DNA of 62,009 nt from an uncultured Bacteroidales bacterium (GCA_946406195.1 CAMJJT010000005.1:1-62009), one strand, 5' to 3'; positions 1-8,654 are shown, numbered from the stretch's first letter. Program-made: numbers and translations. The notes: a model not told the origin generated them from the sequence alone.

Positions 1-92
1 TCTCCGAGTGATAGCTCGGAGCCATCCTCTTTGTCCGCTGCTTCGCCATCCTCTTTGTCCGCTGCTTCGCCATCCTCTTCTTTGTTTGCTGC
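1..92. repeat. 24-base tandem repeat at left edge
   Basis: Two identical 24-base units (21-44 and 45-68, beginning GCCATCCTCTTTGTCC) are followed by a diverged third (69-92). The period is a multiple of three. On the minus strand it reads as a repeated octapeptide EAADKEDG that stays open to the left window edge, so it may be the acidic tail of a protein lying mostly outside the window. No start can be supported. Confidence 0.6.
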
Positions 93-114
93 GCGGGATG
101 ATAGTCCCGCGTTT
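2..114. repeat. Two hairpins with the same TGATAG loop
   Basis: CTCCGAG-TGATAG-CTCGGAG at 2-21 and CGCGGGA-TGATAG-TCCCGCG at 95-114 are perfect 7-bp stems. Their arms are unrelated but the loop is identical. Covarying arms around a fixed loop suggest a REP-like or RNA hairpin family rather than chance. Confidence 0.6.
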
Positions 115-147
115 TCCCTCCCTTCCACCTGCTTTCCACCTGATCGC

Positions 148-191
148 AATATATGCTGAATATATGCTCAATATATGCCGAATATATGCTT
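148..191. repeat. Four 11-base tandem repeats of AATATATGC
   Basis: Four direct units of 11 bases (148-158, 159-169, 170-180, 181-191), each AATATATGC followed by two variable bases. Read on the minus strand each carries GCATATATT, sharing the GCATATAT core of the extended -33 promoter box seen elsewhere in the window. The period is close to one helical turn. The rest of 115-275 shows no gene. Confidence 0.6.
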
Positions 192-275
192 TACCCGACA
201 TCACCCTAACCAAACTATAAGAATCACCTGAGAATCTTCCTATCTCCGCGCCCTCACAACGCCACGCGCCAACCT

Positions 276-635
276 CTACGGCTCCACGTTCTCGCCCCTC
301 TTAATCATCCCGCTCACCTCATGCCGCACATAATCGCACAGCCTCCCTTGCATAGGCTTCCCGTACTTCCGCGCTTTCCGCATTGCCTCATCATATCTGG
401 CTTGCCATGCCGCCCTGCGCTCCGGATCATGTAGAATCTCCTTGCATGTCGCTATCAGCGTACCAAACTCCTTCACATGCGGCAGACTTGCTTTCTTTTG
501 TTTTATCTTCTTGCTCAACTCCGGCTTTTGGCACACAGCCGCCCATTCTCCGTTACCAGGGATATGCCGTGCATAGTGCCTACTATCCACACTTCCCTGC
601 AAATCATCCACTATACTTGTCCACTTCGCCTTCAT
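276..635 (-). CDS. Hypothetical protein, 119 aa
   Basis: No family is recognised. The protein starts MKAKWTSIVDDLQG and is rich in Lys, Arg and Glu, with a helical C-terminal half (PERRAAWQARYDEAMRKARK), no signal peptide and no membrane segment. The frame stays open upstream, but the start at 635 is preferred because a good promoter (TATCTTTG on the minus strand at 665-672) lies about 30 bases ahead and a longer form would begin upstream of it. It is divergent from the small gene at 760. Confidence 0.6.
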   Translation of the reverse strand: MKAKWTSIVDDLQGSVDSRHYARHIPGNGEWAAVCQKPELSKKIKQKKASLPHVKEFGTLIATCKEILHDPERRAAWQARYDEAMRKARKYGKPMQGRLCDYVRHEVSGMIKRGENVEP

Positions 636-664
636 AGTTTCGCAAATCTTTTCCAAATCGACTG

Positions 665-695
665 CAAAGATAGTAAAATTTTTTGATATATGCAA
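665..695 (-). promoter_or_regulatory. Promoter of the 276-635 gene
   Basis: On the minus strand, TTGCATATATC (695-685) lies 12 bases ahead of TATCTTTG (672-665). This is the Bacteroidota -33/-7 arrangement with an extended -33 box. Confidence 0.7.
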
Positions 696-711
696 ATTTT
701 TCCCATTTTTC

Positions 712-741
712 TTGCATATATCATTTTTTTTAGTACCTTTG
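712..741 (+). promoter_or_regulatory. Promoter of the 760-927 gene
   Basis: TTGCATATATC at 712-722, 11 bases, then TACCTTTG at 734-741. The start codon at 760 follows within 20 bases. It is divergent from the promoter at 665-695, and here each direction has its own box. Confidence 0.7.
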
Positions 742-759
742 CAACGAATTTGCAAAGAC

Positions 760-927
760 ATGAACGAAGAACAACTCATAGAAGCAATTAATCGAAGCAT
801 GCAGGAAACCGAAATTCGATTGAGGGCGATGGGACGAAAACCATATTACGTTACGCGAGAGCAAGCAGAAAAACAAGTCGCTATGCTTCTAAAAGCGAAG
901 GAAGAGTTCTTTGCAAATAAGAAATAA
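760..927 (+). CDS. Small hypothetical protein, 55 aa
   Basis: MNEEQLIEAINRSMQ opens a 55-residue, charged, mostly helical cytoplasmic protein with no recognisable domain. The start at 760 follows the TACCTTTG promoter element by 18 bases; the frame is open upstream, but a longer form would start before the transcription start. Codon use looks normal and the ORF ends just before a tRNA-like remnant. Existence is likely; function is unknown. Confidence 0.6.
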   Translation: MNEEQLIEAINRSMQETEIRLRAMGRKPYYVTREQAEKQVAMLLKAKEEFFANKK

Positions 928-929
928 TC

Positions 930-973
930 GGGGTATTAGCTCATCTCATCCCTTTCGAGTCCGCTATACTCCA
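930..973 (+). pseudogene. Collapsed tRNA-like remnant
   Basis: GGGGTAT (930-936) and ATACTCC (966-972) form a full 7-bp acceptor stem. After the first arm comes TAGCTCA, typical of a tRNA D-arm, and before the second comes TTCGAGTCC, typical of a T-loop. The anticodon arm and most of the D and T stems are missing: about 44 bases remain instead of about 74. It reads as a tRNA with an internal deletion or the scar of an integration site. Confidence 0.5.
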
Positions 974-1056
974 CAAACAATAAAACAAAATACCGCCTAT
1001 GGCAAAAAACGATTAAAAGGCAATTGACATAAAGAATCAGCATTTTGCTTTATATC

Positions 1057-1188
1057 TTGACTTCTTGAAAGCCGGACACTTAAAAGAAATCAACCAAGAG
1101 AACAAAGCCGAAATGCTCATGCGAAAGCGTGGGCTTTGTTCATATAGAATTGGTTGATGAGGTAGTCCGGTAAATCCTAAGAAGTCAA
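1057..1188. ncRNA. 132-base nested hairpin, possible structured RNA or mobile-element relic
   Basis: Five nested arms pair: TTGACTTCTT (1057-1066) with 1179-1188; CCGGAC (1072-1077) with 1165-1170; ATCAACCAA (1089-1097) with 1150-1158; GAACAAAGCC (1100-1109) with 1132-1141; and a 5-bp stem (1118-1122 with 1127-1131) capped by GAAA. The plus strand also reads as a plausible peptide (LKAGHLKEINQENKAEM...) interrupted by an early stop at 1013-1015, so it could be a decayed gene that contains a palindrome. The rest of 928-1252 holds only the tRNA remnant. Confidence 0.5.
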
Positions 1189-1252
1189 TTATATAGCGAT
1201 AAAGTTCCGCGCTTTTTTTCGTGAATAGAGACAAACTTAAATACAATCTAAT

Positions 1253-1645
1253 ATGAAACGAATTATTTTAATTTTGACAGTTGGCTTCATTACGCTAGCT
1301 GCTCAAGCACAAATTTCATTCGGAAACTATGTCTATGAAGACAAAACTTCTGAATCAAGACAAAAAGCCAATGATGCAATTATCAAGGCTGCACAAAGGT
1401 ACGAAGAAAATAGTTATCGTACCTATGAAGACATATATTCAATAAAGCACCCGGAGCAATGTACTTTTGAGAGTTATACCGAGAATAATGGTCAAAATAC
1501 TATCACATACTATATTGTAACAATTCCAGAATTAGGCATATCTGTAGAATGTAAATACCCATCTTTTGAAAGAAAGAGAATCTATTTTGTTAGACTTTTA
1601 AGAAATGGGAATGGGAAGATAATTAGATATATATTGGCGGAATAA
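1253..1645 (+). CDS. Secreted hypothetical protein, 130 aa
   Basis: Residues 1-19 (MKRIILILTVGFITLAAQAQ) form a clear Sec signal peptide, with cleavage likely near AQA-Q, so the mature protein of about 110 residues is periplasmic or exported. No family is recognised. The mature part is Tyr- and Glu-rich with a probable beta-sheet C-terminus. It is the first of three AT-rich genes in the same direction (gaps 15 and 5 bases), which look like an acquired cassette compared with the GC-rich rho region. Confidence 0.7.
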   Translation: MKRIILILTVGFITLAAQAQISFGNYVYEDKTSESRQKANDAIIKAAQRYEENSYRTYEDIYSIKHPEQCTFESYTENNGQNTITYYIVTIPELGISVECKYPSFERKRIYFVRLLRNGNGKIIRYILAE

Positions 1646-1660
1646 TAATGTATCGTAGTT

Positions 1661-2125
1661 ATGACTAAACAAGAAAGATTAGAGGAACTACAGCAATTAA
1701 AACGGCAACATGAGAAGAAAATAGAGTTCTTCCGAATGCAGATTAAGGACATCCTTAATATGGCACCAAAACAAGAATATGGTAGCATAGCGTATATGAT
1801 GGAAAACAATCGCTATCAGATGCTATTAGACATCCGTATGAAACCCCTGCAATCAGAATTACAAAAGTACAAAGAATTATTGTCTAATGTTGAACGCGAA
1901 ATTAGCAAAATAGAAGCAATGTCTGAAGATGAAGCCGTTGCATATATAAGAAAGTATCAACTTCGTCAAGGAACATTAAAAGTGTTAGATGTGGTTATGG
2001 ACATGACACCTGAACATGTTAGTGGACGTGTATATAAAGTAAATGATAATTTCTTGAAATATTGGCTAATCTTTATTGCAATAGGATTAGTAATAGTAGC
2101 AATAGTAATGAGTGCTTCAAATTAA
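1661..2125 (+). CDS. Coiled-coil protein with C-terminal membrane anchor, 154 aa
   Basis: Residues 1-90 are strongly heptad-like and charged (TKQERLEELQQLKRQHEKK and a second helix near 60-90), suggesting a coiled coil. Residues about 132-150 (WLIFIAIGLVIVAIVM) form one transmembrane helix right at the C-terminus, so the protein is probably tail-anchored with its coiled coil in the cytoplasm. No named family is recognised. It sits between a secreted protein and a lipoprotein in one operon, which suggests a small envelope-associated group of unknown job. Confidence 0.7.
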   Translation: MTKQERLEELQQLKRQHEKKIEFFRMQIKDILNMAPKQEYGSIAYMMENNRYQMLLDIRMKPLQSELQKYKELLSNVEREISKIEAMSEDEAVAYIRKYQLRQGTLKVLDVVMDMTPEHVSGRVYKVNDNFLKYWLIFIAIGLVIVAIVMSASN

Positions 2126-2130
2126 AAAGT

Positions 2131-2622
2131 ATGAAATACAGAATTCTTCTTTTATGTTTTATTGCAACATTGATTGTCGGTTGTGCTAACGACACACAGG
2201 CACCTATTTATAATGTTTTGCCAGAAAATGTGTATTCAGAAGGTGAGTTTGAGTTTTCTCAATGGGGTGGCTATCGTTGGTTTGTTATTCCAATAATGAA
2301 TGCGTCACAGCAATATTGTTCCAAATATATGTATATAGATGGAACAGATGCAGACCTACCTGTAATATTAGGAAAGGTAATAGCTGAGCTTGGAGAACCT
2401 ATTGCTCAACAAGTAACTAATCCTGAGCCATTACTTAAATACACGTCTGTGCCTCACGTCTTTGCTTTGCCCAACAATCGAGAATTGGAAGAGACAGAAA
2501 CTCTCTATTGGTGGGATTCGGAAGAATATGTTGTAAGTCTCCTTGAATCGAAAGAACATCCAGAAGTAGAAATGGTCGCTTATGCAATAGTTGCACTTTA
2601 CGATAAGCGAAAACTACCATAA
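2131..2622 (+). CDS. Lipoprotein, 163 aa, unknown function
   Basis: The start at 2131 is chosen because it gives a textbook lipoprotein signal: MKYRILLLCFIATLIVGC with Cys18 as the lipidation site. A longer form would bury the signal. The mature protein is acidic and rich in Trp and Tyr; no domain is recognised. It starts 5 bases after the previous stop, so the three genes at 1253-2622 are co-transcribed. A strong hairpin follows. Confidence 0.7.
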   Translation: MKYRILLLCFIATLIVGCANDTQAPIYNVLPENVYSEGEFEFSQWGGYRWFVIPIMNASQQYCSKYMYIDGTDADLPVILGKVIAELGEPIAQQVTNPEPLLKYTSVPHVFALPNNRELEETETLYWWDSEEYVVSLLESKEHPEVEMVAYAIVALYDKRKLP

Positions 2623-2638
2623 AAACAGGTTAGAGTTT

Positions 2639-2670
2639 CAAGCGTCATGCTCAATTGGGTGTGACGCTTG
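2639..2670 (+). terminator. Hairpin after the 1253-2622 operon
   Basis: CAAGCGTCA (2639-2647) pairs perfectly with TGACGCTTG (2662-2670) around a 14-base loop, followed by a pyrimidine-rich run. It is placed 17 bases after the stop codon. The remainder of 2671-2976 contains no convincing gene. Confidence 0.55.
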
Positions 2671-2976
2671 TCCTCTTCTTCGTATTTCAGGCGATTGGCA
2701 ATCGCCGCTCCTCTTCTCCCTTTCCTTTCCTATCGAACTTCTCCGCAGTAGCCGTAAAAAACACATCGCCGCTGCTGTTGAGGGCGGTTTCGACGGAGTC
2801 TTGAACGACACCGATGGCCAAGACCGTCCTCGACTTGCTCCACTCGCTGGGCGTCGATGACGCAGATATCAGGTTCGATAACTTCGGAGGGTAACCCCAC
2901 CCTAAAAGTTCTACGGACGGCCACCGGCAGTCCGATCGAGCAGAGCTCTTCACCCCTCAAGGGAAGGGAGAACAAA

Positions 2977-3004
2977 GAACGCGTGTACATATGTATGCGC
3001 GTTC
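2977..3004. promoter_or_regulatory. Inverted repeat upstream of the Nudix promoter
   Basis: GAACGCG (2977-2983) and CGCGTTC (2998-3004) form a 7-bp inverted repeat whose centres are about two helical turns apart. It ends 23 bases ahead of the -33 box of the next gene and may be an operator. No regulator is identified. Confidence 0.3.
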
Positions 3005-3027
3005 TCTACAATTTATGTGCGCATAAT

Positions 3028-3058
3028 TTGCATATATCAAAAAAAAGCAGTACTTTTG
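3028..3058 (+). promoter_or_regulatory. Promoter of the Nudix gene
   Basis: TTGCATATATC at 3028-3038, 12 bases, TACTTTTG at 3051-3058; the ATG at 3078 follows by 19 bases. Confidence 0.75.
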
Positions 3059-3077
3059 CACGCAAAATAAAAAACAG

Positions 3078-3653
3078 ATGTATCCGAAATTAGAGAACAG
3101 ACCATGGAAGGTGGTCAAAAGTGAGAATATACTGCGGCTCGGACCATGGTTGTCCGTGCGGCAGGAATGTGTGGAGTTGCCGTCCGGCAAGCAGATCCCG
3201 ACGTGGTTTGTGATGGAGTTTCCGGACTGGATCAATGTCATTGCCATCACTAAAGACGGCAAGATGGTGATGGAGGATCAGTACCGCCATGCTTTAGGCG
3301 AGACCCACTACGAGATCGTAGCAGGGGTTGTGGACCCGGGTGAGACGCCGTTGGAAGCAGCCAAGCGCGAGTTGAGCGAAGAGACGGGTTATGAAGGCGG
3401 CGAATGGGAGTTGTTCATGACCCTGTCGCCTAATCCGACGAACCATAACAATAAGTCTTATACTTTTCTTGCGACCGGCGTGGAGAAAGTGCGCGAGCAG
3501 CACCAAGAAGCGACCGAAGACATCCACGTGGATGTCATGGAGCCGGAACAGGTATTAGAGATGCTGCGTGACGGCGAGATCATTCAAGCCCTGCACGCAG
3601 CACCGCTGTGGAAGTATTTCGCAGAAATAAATCGTTCGATCGAAGCGAGATAA
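3078..3653 (+). CDS. Nudix hydrolase, probable ADP-ribose pyrophosphatase
   Basis: A 191-residue cytoplasmic Nudix protein. The box fits G-x5-E-x7-REUXEEXGU: it starts at [20 protein letters not shown] and ends TGY. The upstream beta-strand region ([20 protein letters not shown]) and length match the ADP-sugar pyrophosphatase group, which hydrolyses ADP-ribose to AMP and ribose 5-phosphate with Mg2+. The exact substrate is inferred. It is a single gene with its own promoter, 148 bases before rho. Confidence 0.85.
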   Translation: MYPKLENRPWKVVKSENILRLGPWLSVRQECVELPSGKQIPTWFVMEFPDWINVIAITKDGKMVMEDQYRHALGETHYEIVAGVVDPGETPLEAAKRELSEETGYEGGEWELFMTLSPNPTNHNNKSYTFLATGVEKVREQHQEATEDIHVDVMEPEQVLEMLRDGEIIQALHAAPLWKYFAEINRSIEAR

Positions 3654-3707
3654 GAGCGTAAAGGTACAACAAAAAAACGAAATACGCATATTTTTTTGCC
3701 CAAATTC

Positions 3708-3738
3708 TTGTATATTTCAAATTTTTGTTGTACCTTTG
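3708..3738 (+). promoter_or_regulatory. Promoter of rho
   Basis: TTGTATATTTC at 3708-3718, 12 bases, TACCTTTG at 3731-3738. It places the transcription start near 3745, after the longest possible start codon at 3736, and so supports the start at 3802. Confidence 0.75.
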
Positions 3739-3801
3739 CAGTCGATTTCGATAGAGGGTCTCTCTGTCGGGATATTTTCCAAAGCAAAATATAATACTTT
3801 T

Positions 3802-5583
3802 ATGCAATACGAATTACAAAAACTCGAGCGTATGTCGCTCGAAGAGGTACGCGAGATAGCTGTTAGTATGGGTCTTAATCCCCGTCGTAGCCAGTCTATC
3901 CGTGAGATCAGTTATGCTATCTTGGACGCACAGGCGGATAATCGAGCGGCGGTGGTTCAAGCCAAAGAGGACGCTCGCGAGGCGGCAGGTCTGCCGTCGA
4001 AGAGAGAGCGTGTGCGCGGCGTGAAAAGGAATGCTGCAAAGGTGAACACCTCAAACCTCAAGAGCGAGCAGGTGCTTGCCACCGTAGGTTCGGAGAAAGA
4101 GGAGATGGCGCAGATGCAGGAGCAGCTCAAGGCTAATAATCATCAGCCGAACAAGACGGTGAAGTCCGCTGTGCCACTTGCTGCCAACGACATGCCGGCG
4201 GCTGTCAAAGAAGAGACGAGTGCGCCGAAGGAGGTACAAGAGAAGCCGGAGGTGGAGCAACCGAAGAAGAAACGAGGAAGGCCGAAGAAGAATGAGGAGC
4301 CAAAGGCTCAGAATGATGAAATGAGCGCACCAAAGGTGCTCAATGATGAACCTGCGGTTCCGAAGGAGGAGACGAAAGTAGAAGAGACGAGAGAGGAGAG
4401 TCAAGAGACGAGAGAGGAGAGTCAAGAGGAGAAGAATGAGTTTGTGATGCCGAACCTCGGAGAGAACGTGATTGCGATGGGCACGTTAGAGTGCGCGCCC
4501 GACGGATACGGCTTCCTGCGTTCGGCGGATTACAACTACCTCCCCTCACCCGACGATGTGTATGTAAGCAAAGATCAGGTACGTCAGTACGGTCTCAAAC
4601 CGGGCGATACGGTAGAGTGCTCCATCCGCGTCAACCCTCAGCCGGATAAGTTCTTCCCGATGGAGAAAGTGATCCGAATCAACGGTTTGGCTCCTGAGAT
4701 GGCGAAGAAACGTGTGGCTTTTGAGAACCTGACGCCGCTTTTCCCGGATCAGAAATTCAAGCTCTGCGTAGGCAATCATCAGGATAGTTTGAGCGTACGG
4801 ATGATAGACCTGTTCTCGCCTATAGGCAAGGGTCAGCGCGGTCTGATAGTAGCTCAACCGAAGACCGGTAAGACGGTGTTACTCAAAGAGTTAGCCAACG
4901 CTATTCTGCATAATAACCCCGAGGTATATATGATTGTGCTGCTTATCGACGAGCGTCCTGAGGAGGTGACGGATATGCAGCGGAGTGTGAACGCGGAGGT
5001 GATTGCGTCCACGTTCGATGAGCCCGCAGAAAACCATGTACGGGTAGCCAATATCGTTCATGAGAAAGCGAAACGATTGGTGGAGAGCGGTCACGATGTA
5101 GTGATCCTCTTGGATTCGATCACGCGTCTGGCACGTGCCTATAACACAGTAGCACCGTCAAGCGGTAAGGTGCTGAGCGGCGGTGTAGAAGCACAGGCGC
5201 TGCATAAGCCCAAACGTTTCTTCGGTGCTGCACGAAACATCGAGAACGGAGGATCGCTGACGATCATCGCTACCGCGCTGACGGAGACCGGTTCAAAAAT
5301 GGACGACCTCATCTTCGAGGAGTTCAAGGGAACAGGTAACATGGAGTTGCAGTTGGATCGCAAACTGGCGAACCGCCGTATCTTCCCGGCAGTGGATATC
5401 CCGGCATCGAGTACGCGTCGCGACGACCTGCTGTTGCCACCGGACGTGATCAGCCGCATGTGGCAGATCCGTAAGATGCTGAGCGACATGAACGGACAGG
5501 AAGCGATGGAGAAACTGAAGGCCTACATGGAGCGGACGGAAAACAATGATGAGTTTTTGTTAGCTGTTAACGGCGCGCGTTAA
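3802..5583 (+). CDS. rho: Transcription termination factor Rho
   Basis: A 593-residue hexameric RNA helicase that ends transcription. The order is an N-terminal Rho domain (about 1-50), a long charged low-complexity insert (about 75-215) with an exact 18-base tandem repeat encoding [12 protein letters not shown] units, a cold-shock RNA-binding domain ([20 protein letters not shown]), then the ATPase with Walker A PKTGKT and Walker [17 protein letters not shown]. Large inserts in this position are usual for Bacteroidota Rho. The start at 3802 ([12 protein letters not shown]) is chosen because the promoter lies at 3708-3738. No Shine-Dalgarno sequence is visible. Confidence 0.95.
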   Translation: MQYELQKLERMSLEEVREIAVSMGLNPRRSQSIREISYAILDAQADNRAAVVQAKEDAREAAGLPSKRERVRGVKRNAAKVNTSNLKSEQVLATVGSEKEEMAQMQEQLKANNHQPNKTVKSAVPLAANDMPAAVKEETSAPKEVQEKPEVEQPKKKRGRPKKNEEPKAQNDEMSAPKVLNDEPAVPKEETKVEETREESQETREESQEEKNEFVMPNLGENVIAMGTLECAPDGYGFLRSADYNYLPSPDDVYVSKDQVRQYGLKPGDTVECSIRVNPQPDKFFPMEKVIRINGLAPEMAKKRVAFENLTPLFPDQKFKLCVGNHQDSLSVRMIDLFSPIGKGQRGLIVAQPKTGKTVLLKELANAILHNNPEVYMIVLLIDERPEEVTDMQRSVNAEVIASTFDEPAENHVRVANIVHEKAKRLVESGHDVVILLDSITRLARAYNTVAPSSGKVLSGGVEAQALHKPKRFFGAARNIENGGSLTIIATALTETGSKMDDLIFEEFKGTGNMELQLDRKLANRRIFPAVDIPASSTRRDDLLLPPDVISRMWQIRKMLSDMNGQEAMEKLKAYMERTENNDEFLLAVNGAR

Positions 5584-5662
5584 CAGGTTTGGGAACTGCG
5601 TTCCTTGTTTGAAAGTTTGACGCTTTGCGTTGGTTTGAATGTTTGACGCTTCGCTGAAGGAT

Positions 5663-6115
5663 ATGAAGATTTTAATTTTAAATGGACCGAATTTGAACCG
5701 TTTGGGGTTGCGGAAACCGGAAGTATATGGTTCAAAGAGTATGGCACAGATTTTGTTGGAAATCCAACGGATCTGGCCGGATGTCCGTTTCGAATATAAA
5801 CAATCGAACCACGAAGGCGACCTGATCGATTGGATACAAGAGGCCAATGGTGGAAATGGTGACGCTACGCTTAATAGTGTAACAGGTATCGTGCTGAATG
5901 CCGGAGGATACAGCCATACGAGTGTGGCACTGAGGGATGCGGTGGAGGAAAGCGAAGTGCCGGTGGTGGAAGTACATATCAGCGATATTCACGCGCGCGA
6001 ACCTTTTAGAAATATAGACTTACTCGCAGACGTGTGCGCCCACACGATAATAGGGCACGGAACAGATGGATATAAAGAAGCTGTGGAACATATTATTGCT
6101 GCTGCTGGTTGCTGA
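5663..6115 (+). CDS. aroQ: 3-dehydroquinate dehydratase, type II
   Basis: A 150-residue dodecameric-type enzyme that converts 3-dehydroquinate to 3-dehydroshikimate in the shikimate pathway. The family motifs are in order: GPNLNRLGLRKPEVYG (with the catalytic Tyr and Arg), NAGGYSHTSVALRDA, and EVHISDIHAREPFR. The start at 5663 (MKILILNGPNLN) is the family start. The preceding 79 bases are a degenerate GTTTGA-type linker repeat. Its 3' end overlaps the next gene by 50 bases. Confidence 0.92.
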   Translation: MKILILNGPNLNRLGLRKPEVYGSKSMAQILLEIQRIWPDVRFEYKQSNHEGDLIDWIQEANGGNGDATLNSVTGIVLNAGGYSHTSVALRDAVEESEVPVVEVHISDIHAREPFRNIDLLADVCAHTIIGHGTDGYKEAVEHIIAAAGC

Positions 6116-8654
6116 TGTAGCCTTCGGTGCAGAAGTGAGTGGTCGCGTCATCGATTACGGCACGAAGAAAGCCATCGATTTTGCGAACGTGAGCGTCGAG
6201 AAGCCGTCGGCGGATAGCAGTAAGCCGGCAGAACTGATCACGGGTACTATCACCTATGCAGAAGGTAAGTTTGCAATAGAGCTGAAAGATGGTCGGTACA
6301 TGCTGGTCGTTTCGTTTATGGGTTATACGGAACAACGCAAGGAGATCACCGTAGCCGGCAAGGCGCTCAACGTAGGTCGAATCCAACTCAAGGAGGACAG
6401 CCGGATGCTGAGCGAAGTGGAGGTAGTAGGTCAAGGTACGTCCATGCGGTTTGAGTTGGACAAGAAAGTGTTCACCGTAGATCAGAACATCGCCTCTGCC
6501 GGAGCCAGCGTGACCGATGTGCTGGAGAACATCCCATCGGTGGATGTAGATCAGGAAGGTACTATCTCCCTGCGCAACTCGGAAGACGTAGAGATTTGGA
6601 TCAACGGCAAGCCGGCAGGACTGAACTCCGAGAACCGCGGTCAAGTGCTCAAACAGATGCCAGCCGGCACCATCGAGAAGATAGAGTTGATCACCAACCC
6701 CTCCGCCAAATATTCACCCGAAGGTACATCGGGTATCATCAACCTTGTGATGAAGAAAGATAGAGCAGCCGGTTACTACGGCTCTATTCAGGCAGGTTTG
6801 GATTATTCCCTCGCGGCGCCGTGGACCACCCCTCCGGGCGTGAATGCCGGATTTAACATCAATTTCAATGCAGGACCGGTGGACGGCTATTTCAACGTCG
6901 GTTATCGCTATCATACCAGCAACGGCGGCAGTAAGACCGACCGCTATAACTTAGACGGCGAAGGTAGTTCGCAACTGGATTCGACGCTGATCACAAGCCA
7001 TCTGATTCAGGACGGTTTGCAGACGCATAAAGGCGGAGGTATGTTCGCCCGCGGCGGTCTGAACTTCCGTTTGGCGTCCCACTCGACGCTCGGCGTGTCG
7101 GGTTTCGGAATGATCAGCGAGCCGAAAGCGTTCTATATGAGCAACTCCAACCACCGCACGTATCTGCTGACTGATAAGAATGGTAATATTCTGCGCGATT
7201 ACGTACGCGACCAATACGGCAACGGTACTCACCCGGGCGGCAATGTGACGCTCGATTATACGTTTGAGATTGACAAGCACAAGCTGTACGTCAGCGGTAC
7301 GTATAATAACTTCGGTTGGAACCAAGACGTATATTACACGCAGACGGAAAACGGTGCGTCGCTGTACCAAAACCAAACGACCAATAACAAGAACCAAGGC
7401 ATAGAGATCAAGGCGGATTATGAGTGGAAACCGACCCAGCAGAGCCGGCTGGAAGCAGGATACGACTACACGCGTAACTGGGATAAGAACTTTGCCGATG
7501 CCTATAACGACAATAAGGACCAGAGCCACATTGAGGAGCTGTACCCCTACTACTCCGACGTGAACGGCCTGACGCAGAACCATGCGCTTTATATCACGTA
7601 CGGCAACCGGTTCTGGAACAAGTTATCCGTTCAGGTAGGTCTGCGAGGCGAGTATTACATGCGTCATCTGGAGTCGTTCTACAAAGATCAGAACGGCGCT
7701 ATCCAAGATTCTTATGCCGGCATGGAGGGCAAGAAAGACACTGCGTACTTCCAGATTTTCCCGAGCGCGTACATCAGTTATGATTTCGGAAACGGGCATG
7801 AGTTGCAGTTGAACTACACACGCCGTGTGAACCGCCCGCGTGGTCACCAGATCAACCCGCGTATCGATTTCTCGGATAGCACAAATATCAGTTACGGCAA
7901 CGTGGACCTGCTGCCGGCATACTCCAATAATCTGGAACTGAATTATCTGAAGACATGGGAGCGCCATACGCTGTCAGCAGGTGTGTTCTGGAAATATCGC
8001 GAGGGCGCCGTGCAGAACTATAAGTACATCGACACGACCGACCTCAGCAAGACGGTGATGAAGAATACGTACTTCAACATCGCTACTCGTCAGGAGTTGG
8101 GAGTTGAGTTGGTAGCAAAGAACAGACTCTTCGGCGAGCTGCTACAACTGACGACGAGCGCCAATTTCTACTGGAACAACATCGCTTCGGTTCATCAAAC
8201 GATTATGCACCAAGGGCAAGCGATTGACATCCATTTGGCGGGACAGAATATCTTCGCAGCGTCCGTTCGTCTAAATGCCCAGTTCTTGTTCACCAAGAAT
8301 TTCAGCGGTCAGTTGACGGCGAACTATCGTTCTCCGCGCGTAGTAGCGCAAGGTACGACAAGTCATAGTTACTCCATCGATATCGGTCTGCGCCATACGT
8401 TCCTGAACAAACAACTGGCGGTGGCGCTCAACGTACGCGACCTGCTGGACAGCCGCGCTCGTCAGAACAGGACATGGGGTACGGGTTTCTGGCAGTTCAG
8501 CGAGAACAGATGGCATAGCCGTTCCGTGAGCTTGACGCTGACCTATAATTTCGGCAACCAGATGGGTGGTAAACGCCGCGGTCGCAACGACGGTGATTTC
8601 GGAGGATCAGATGATAACTTCGATGATAGCGGAAACAGCAATATGGACGATTGA
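6066..8654 (+). CDS. TonB-dependent-receptor-like outer membrane barrel protein
   Basis: 862 residues. A signal peptide (LWNILLLLLVADVAFGA) is followed by a carboxypeptidase-regulatory-like fold (EVSGRVIDYGTKKAI...), a plug-like domain (DVLENIPSVDVDQEGTIS, near 145-220) and a long beta-barrel region with alternating aromatic strands to about 830. This order matches the outer-membrane-beta-barrel family related to TonB-dependent receptors; the ligand is unknown. Oddly, it ends in an Arg/Gly/Asp/Asn tail (GGKRRGRNDGDF...) rather than the aromatic residue usual for barrels. The start overlaps aroQ by 50 bases. Confidence 0.85.
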   Translation: MDIKKLWNILLLLLVADVAFGAEVSGRVIDYGTKKAIDFANVSVEKPSADSSKPAELITGTITYAEGKFAIELKDGRYMLVVSFMGYTEQRKEITVAGKALNVGRIQLKEDSRMLSEVEVVGQGTSMRFELDKKVFTVDQNIASAGASVTDVLENIPSVDVDQEGTISLRNSEDVEIWINGKPAGLNSENRGQVLKQMPAGTIEKIELITNPSAKYSPEGTSGIINLVMKKDRAAGYYGSIQAGLDYSLAAPWTTPPGVNAGFNINFNAGPVDGYFNVGYRYHTSNGGSKTDRYNLDGEGSSQLDSTLITSHLIQDGLQTHKGGGMFARGGLNFRLASHSTLGVSGFGMISEPKAFYMSNSNHRTYLLTDKNGNILRDYVRDQYGNGTHPGGNVTLDYTFEIDKHKLYVSGTYNNFGWNQDVYYTQTENGASLYQNQTTNNKNQGIEIKADYEWKPTQQSRLEAGYDYTRNWDKNFADAYNDNKDQSHIEELYPYYSDVNGLTQNHALYITYGNRFWNKLSVQVGLRGEYYMRHLESFYKDQNGAIQDSYAGMEGKKDTAYFQIFPSAYISYDFGNGHELQLNYTRRVNRPRGHQINPRIDFSDSTNISYGNVDLLPAYSNNLELNYLKTWERHTLSAGVFWKYREGAVQNYKYIDTTDLSKTVMKNTYFNIATRQELGVELVAKNRLFGELLQLTTSANFYWNNIASVHQTIMHQGQAIDIHLAGQNIFAASVRLNAQFLFTKNFSGQLTANYRSPRVVAQGTTSHSYSIDIGLRHTFLNKQLAVALNVRDLLDSRARQNRTWGTGFWQFSENRWHSRSVSLTLTYNFGNQMGGKRRGRNDGDFGGSDDNFDDSGNSNMDD

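Noticed and set aside
8..220. Plus-strand ORF of 70 codons at the left edge
   Set aside because: It is built from the 24-base repeat and AT-rich tandem repeats and has no promoter; the opposite strand reads the repeat as a more protein-like acidic octapeptide.
1037..1246. Minus-strand ORF across the 132-base hairpin
   Set aside because: It is the complement of the palindrome; the plus-strand reading is more protein-like and the structure explains the open frame.
2591..3000. Several overlapping ORFs on both strands between the lipoprotein and the Nudix gene
   Set aside because: All are short, mutually overlapping, low in protein-like character and cross the terminator hairpin; the stretch is best left as non-coding or decayed DNA.
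4051..4425. Leu/Arg-rich minus-strand ORF opposite rho
   Set aside because: It is the antisense of the charged low-complexity insert in Rho, which produces long open frames by composition.
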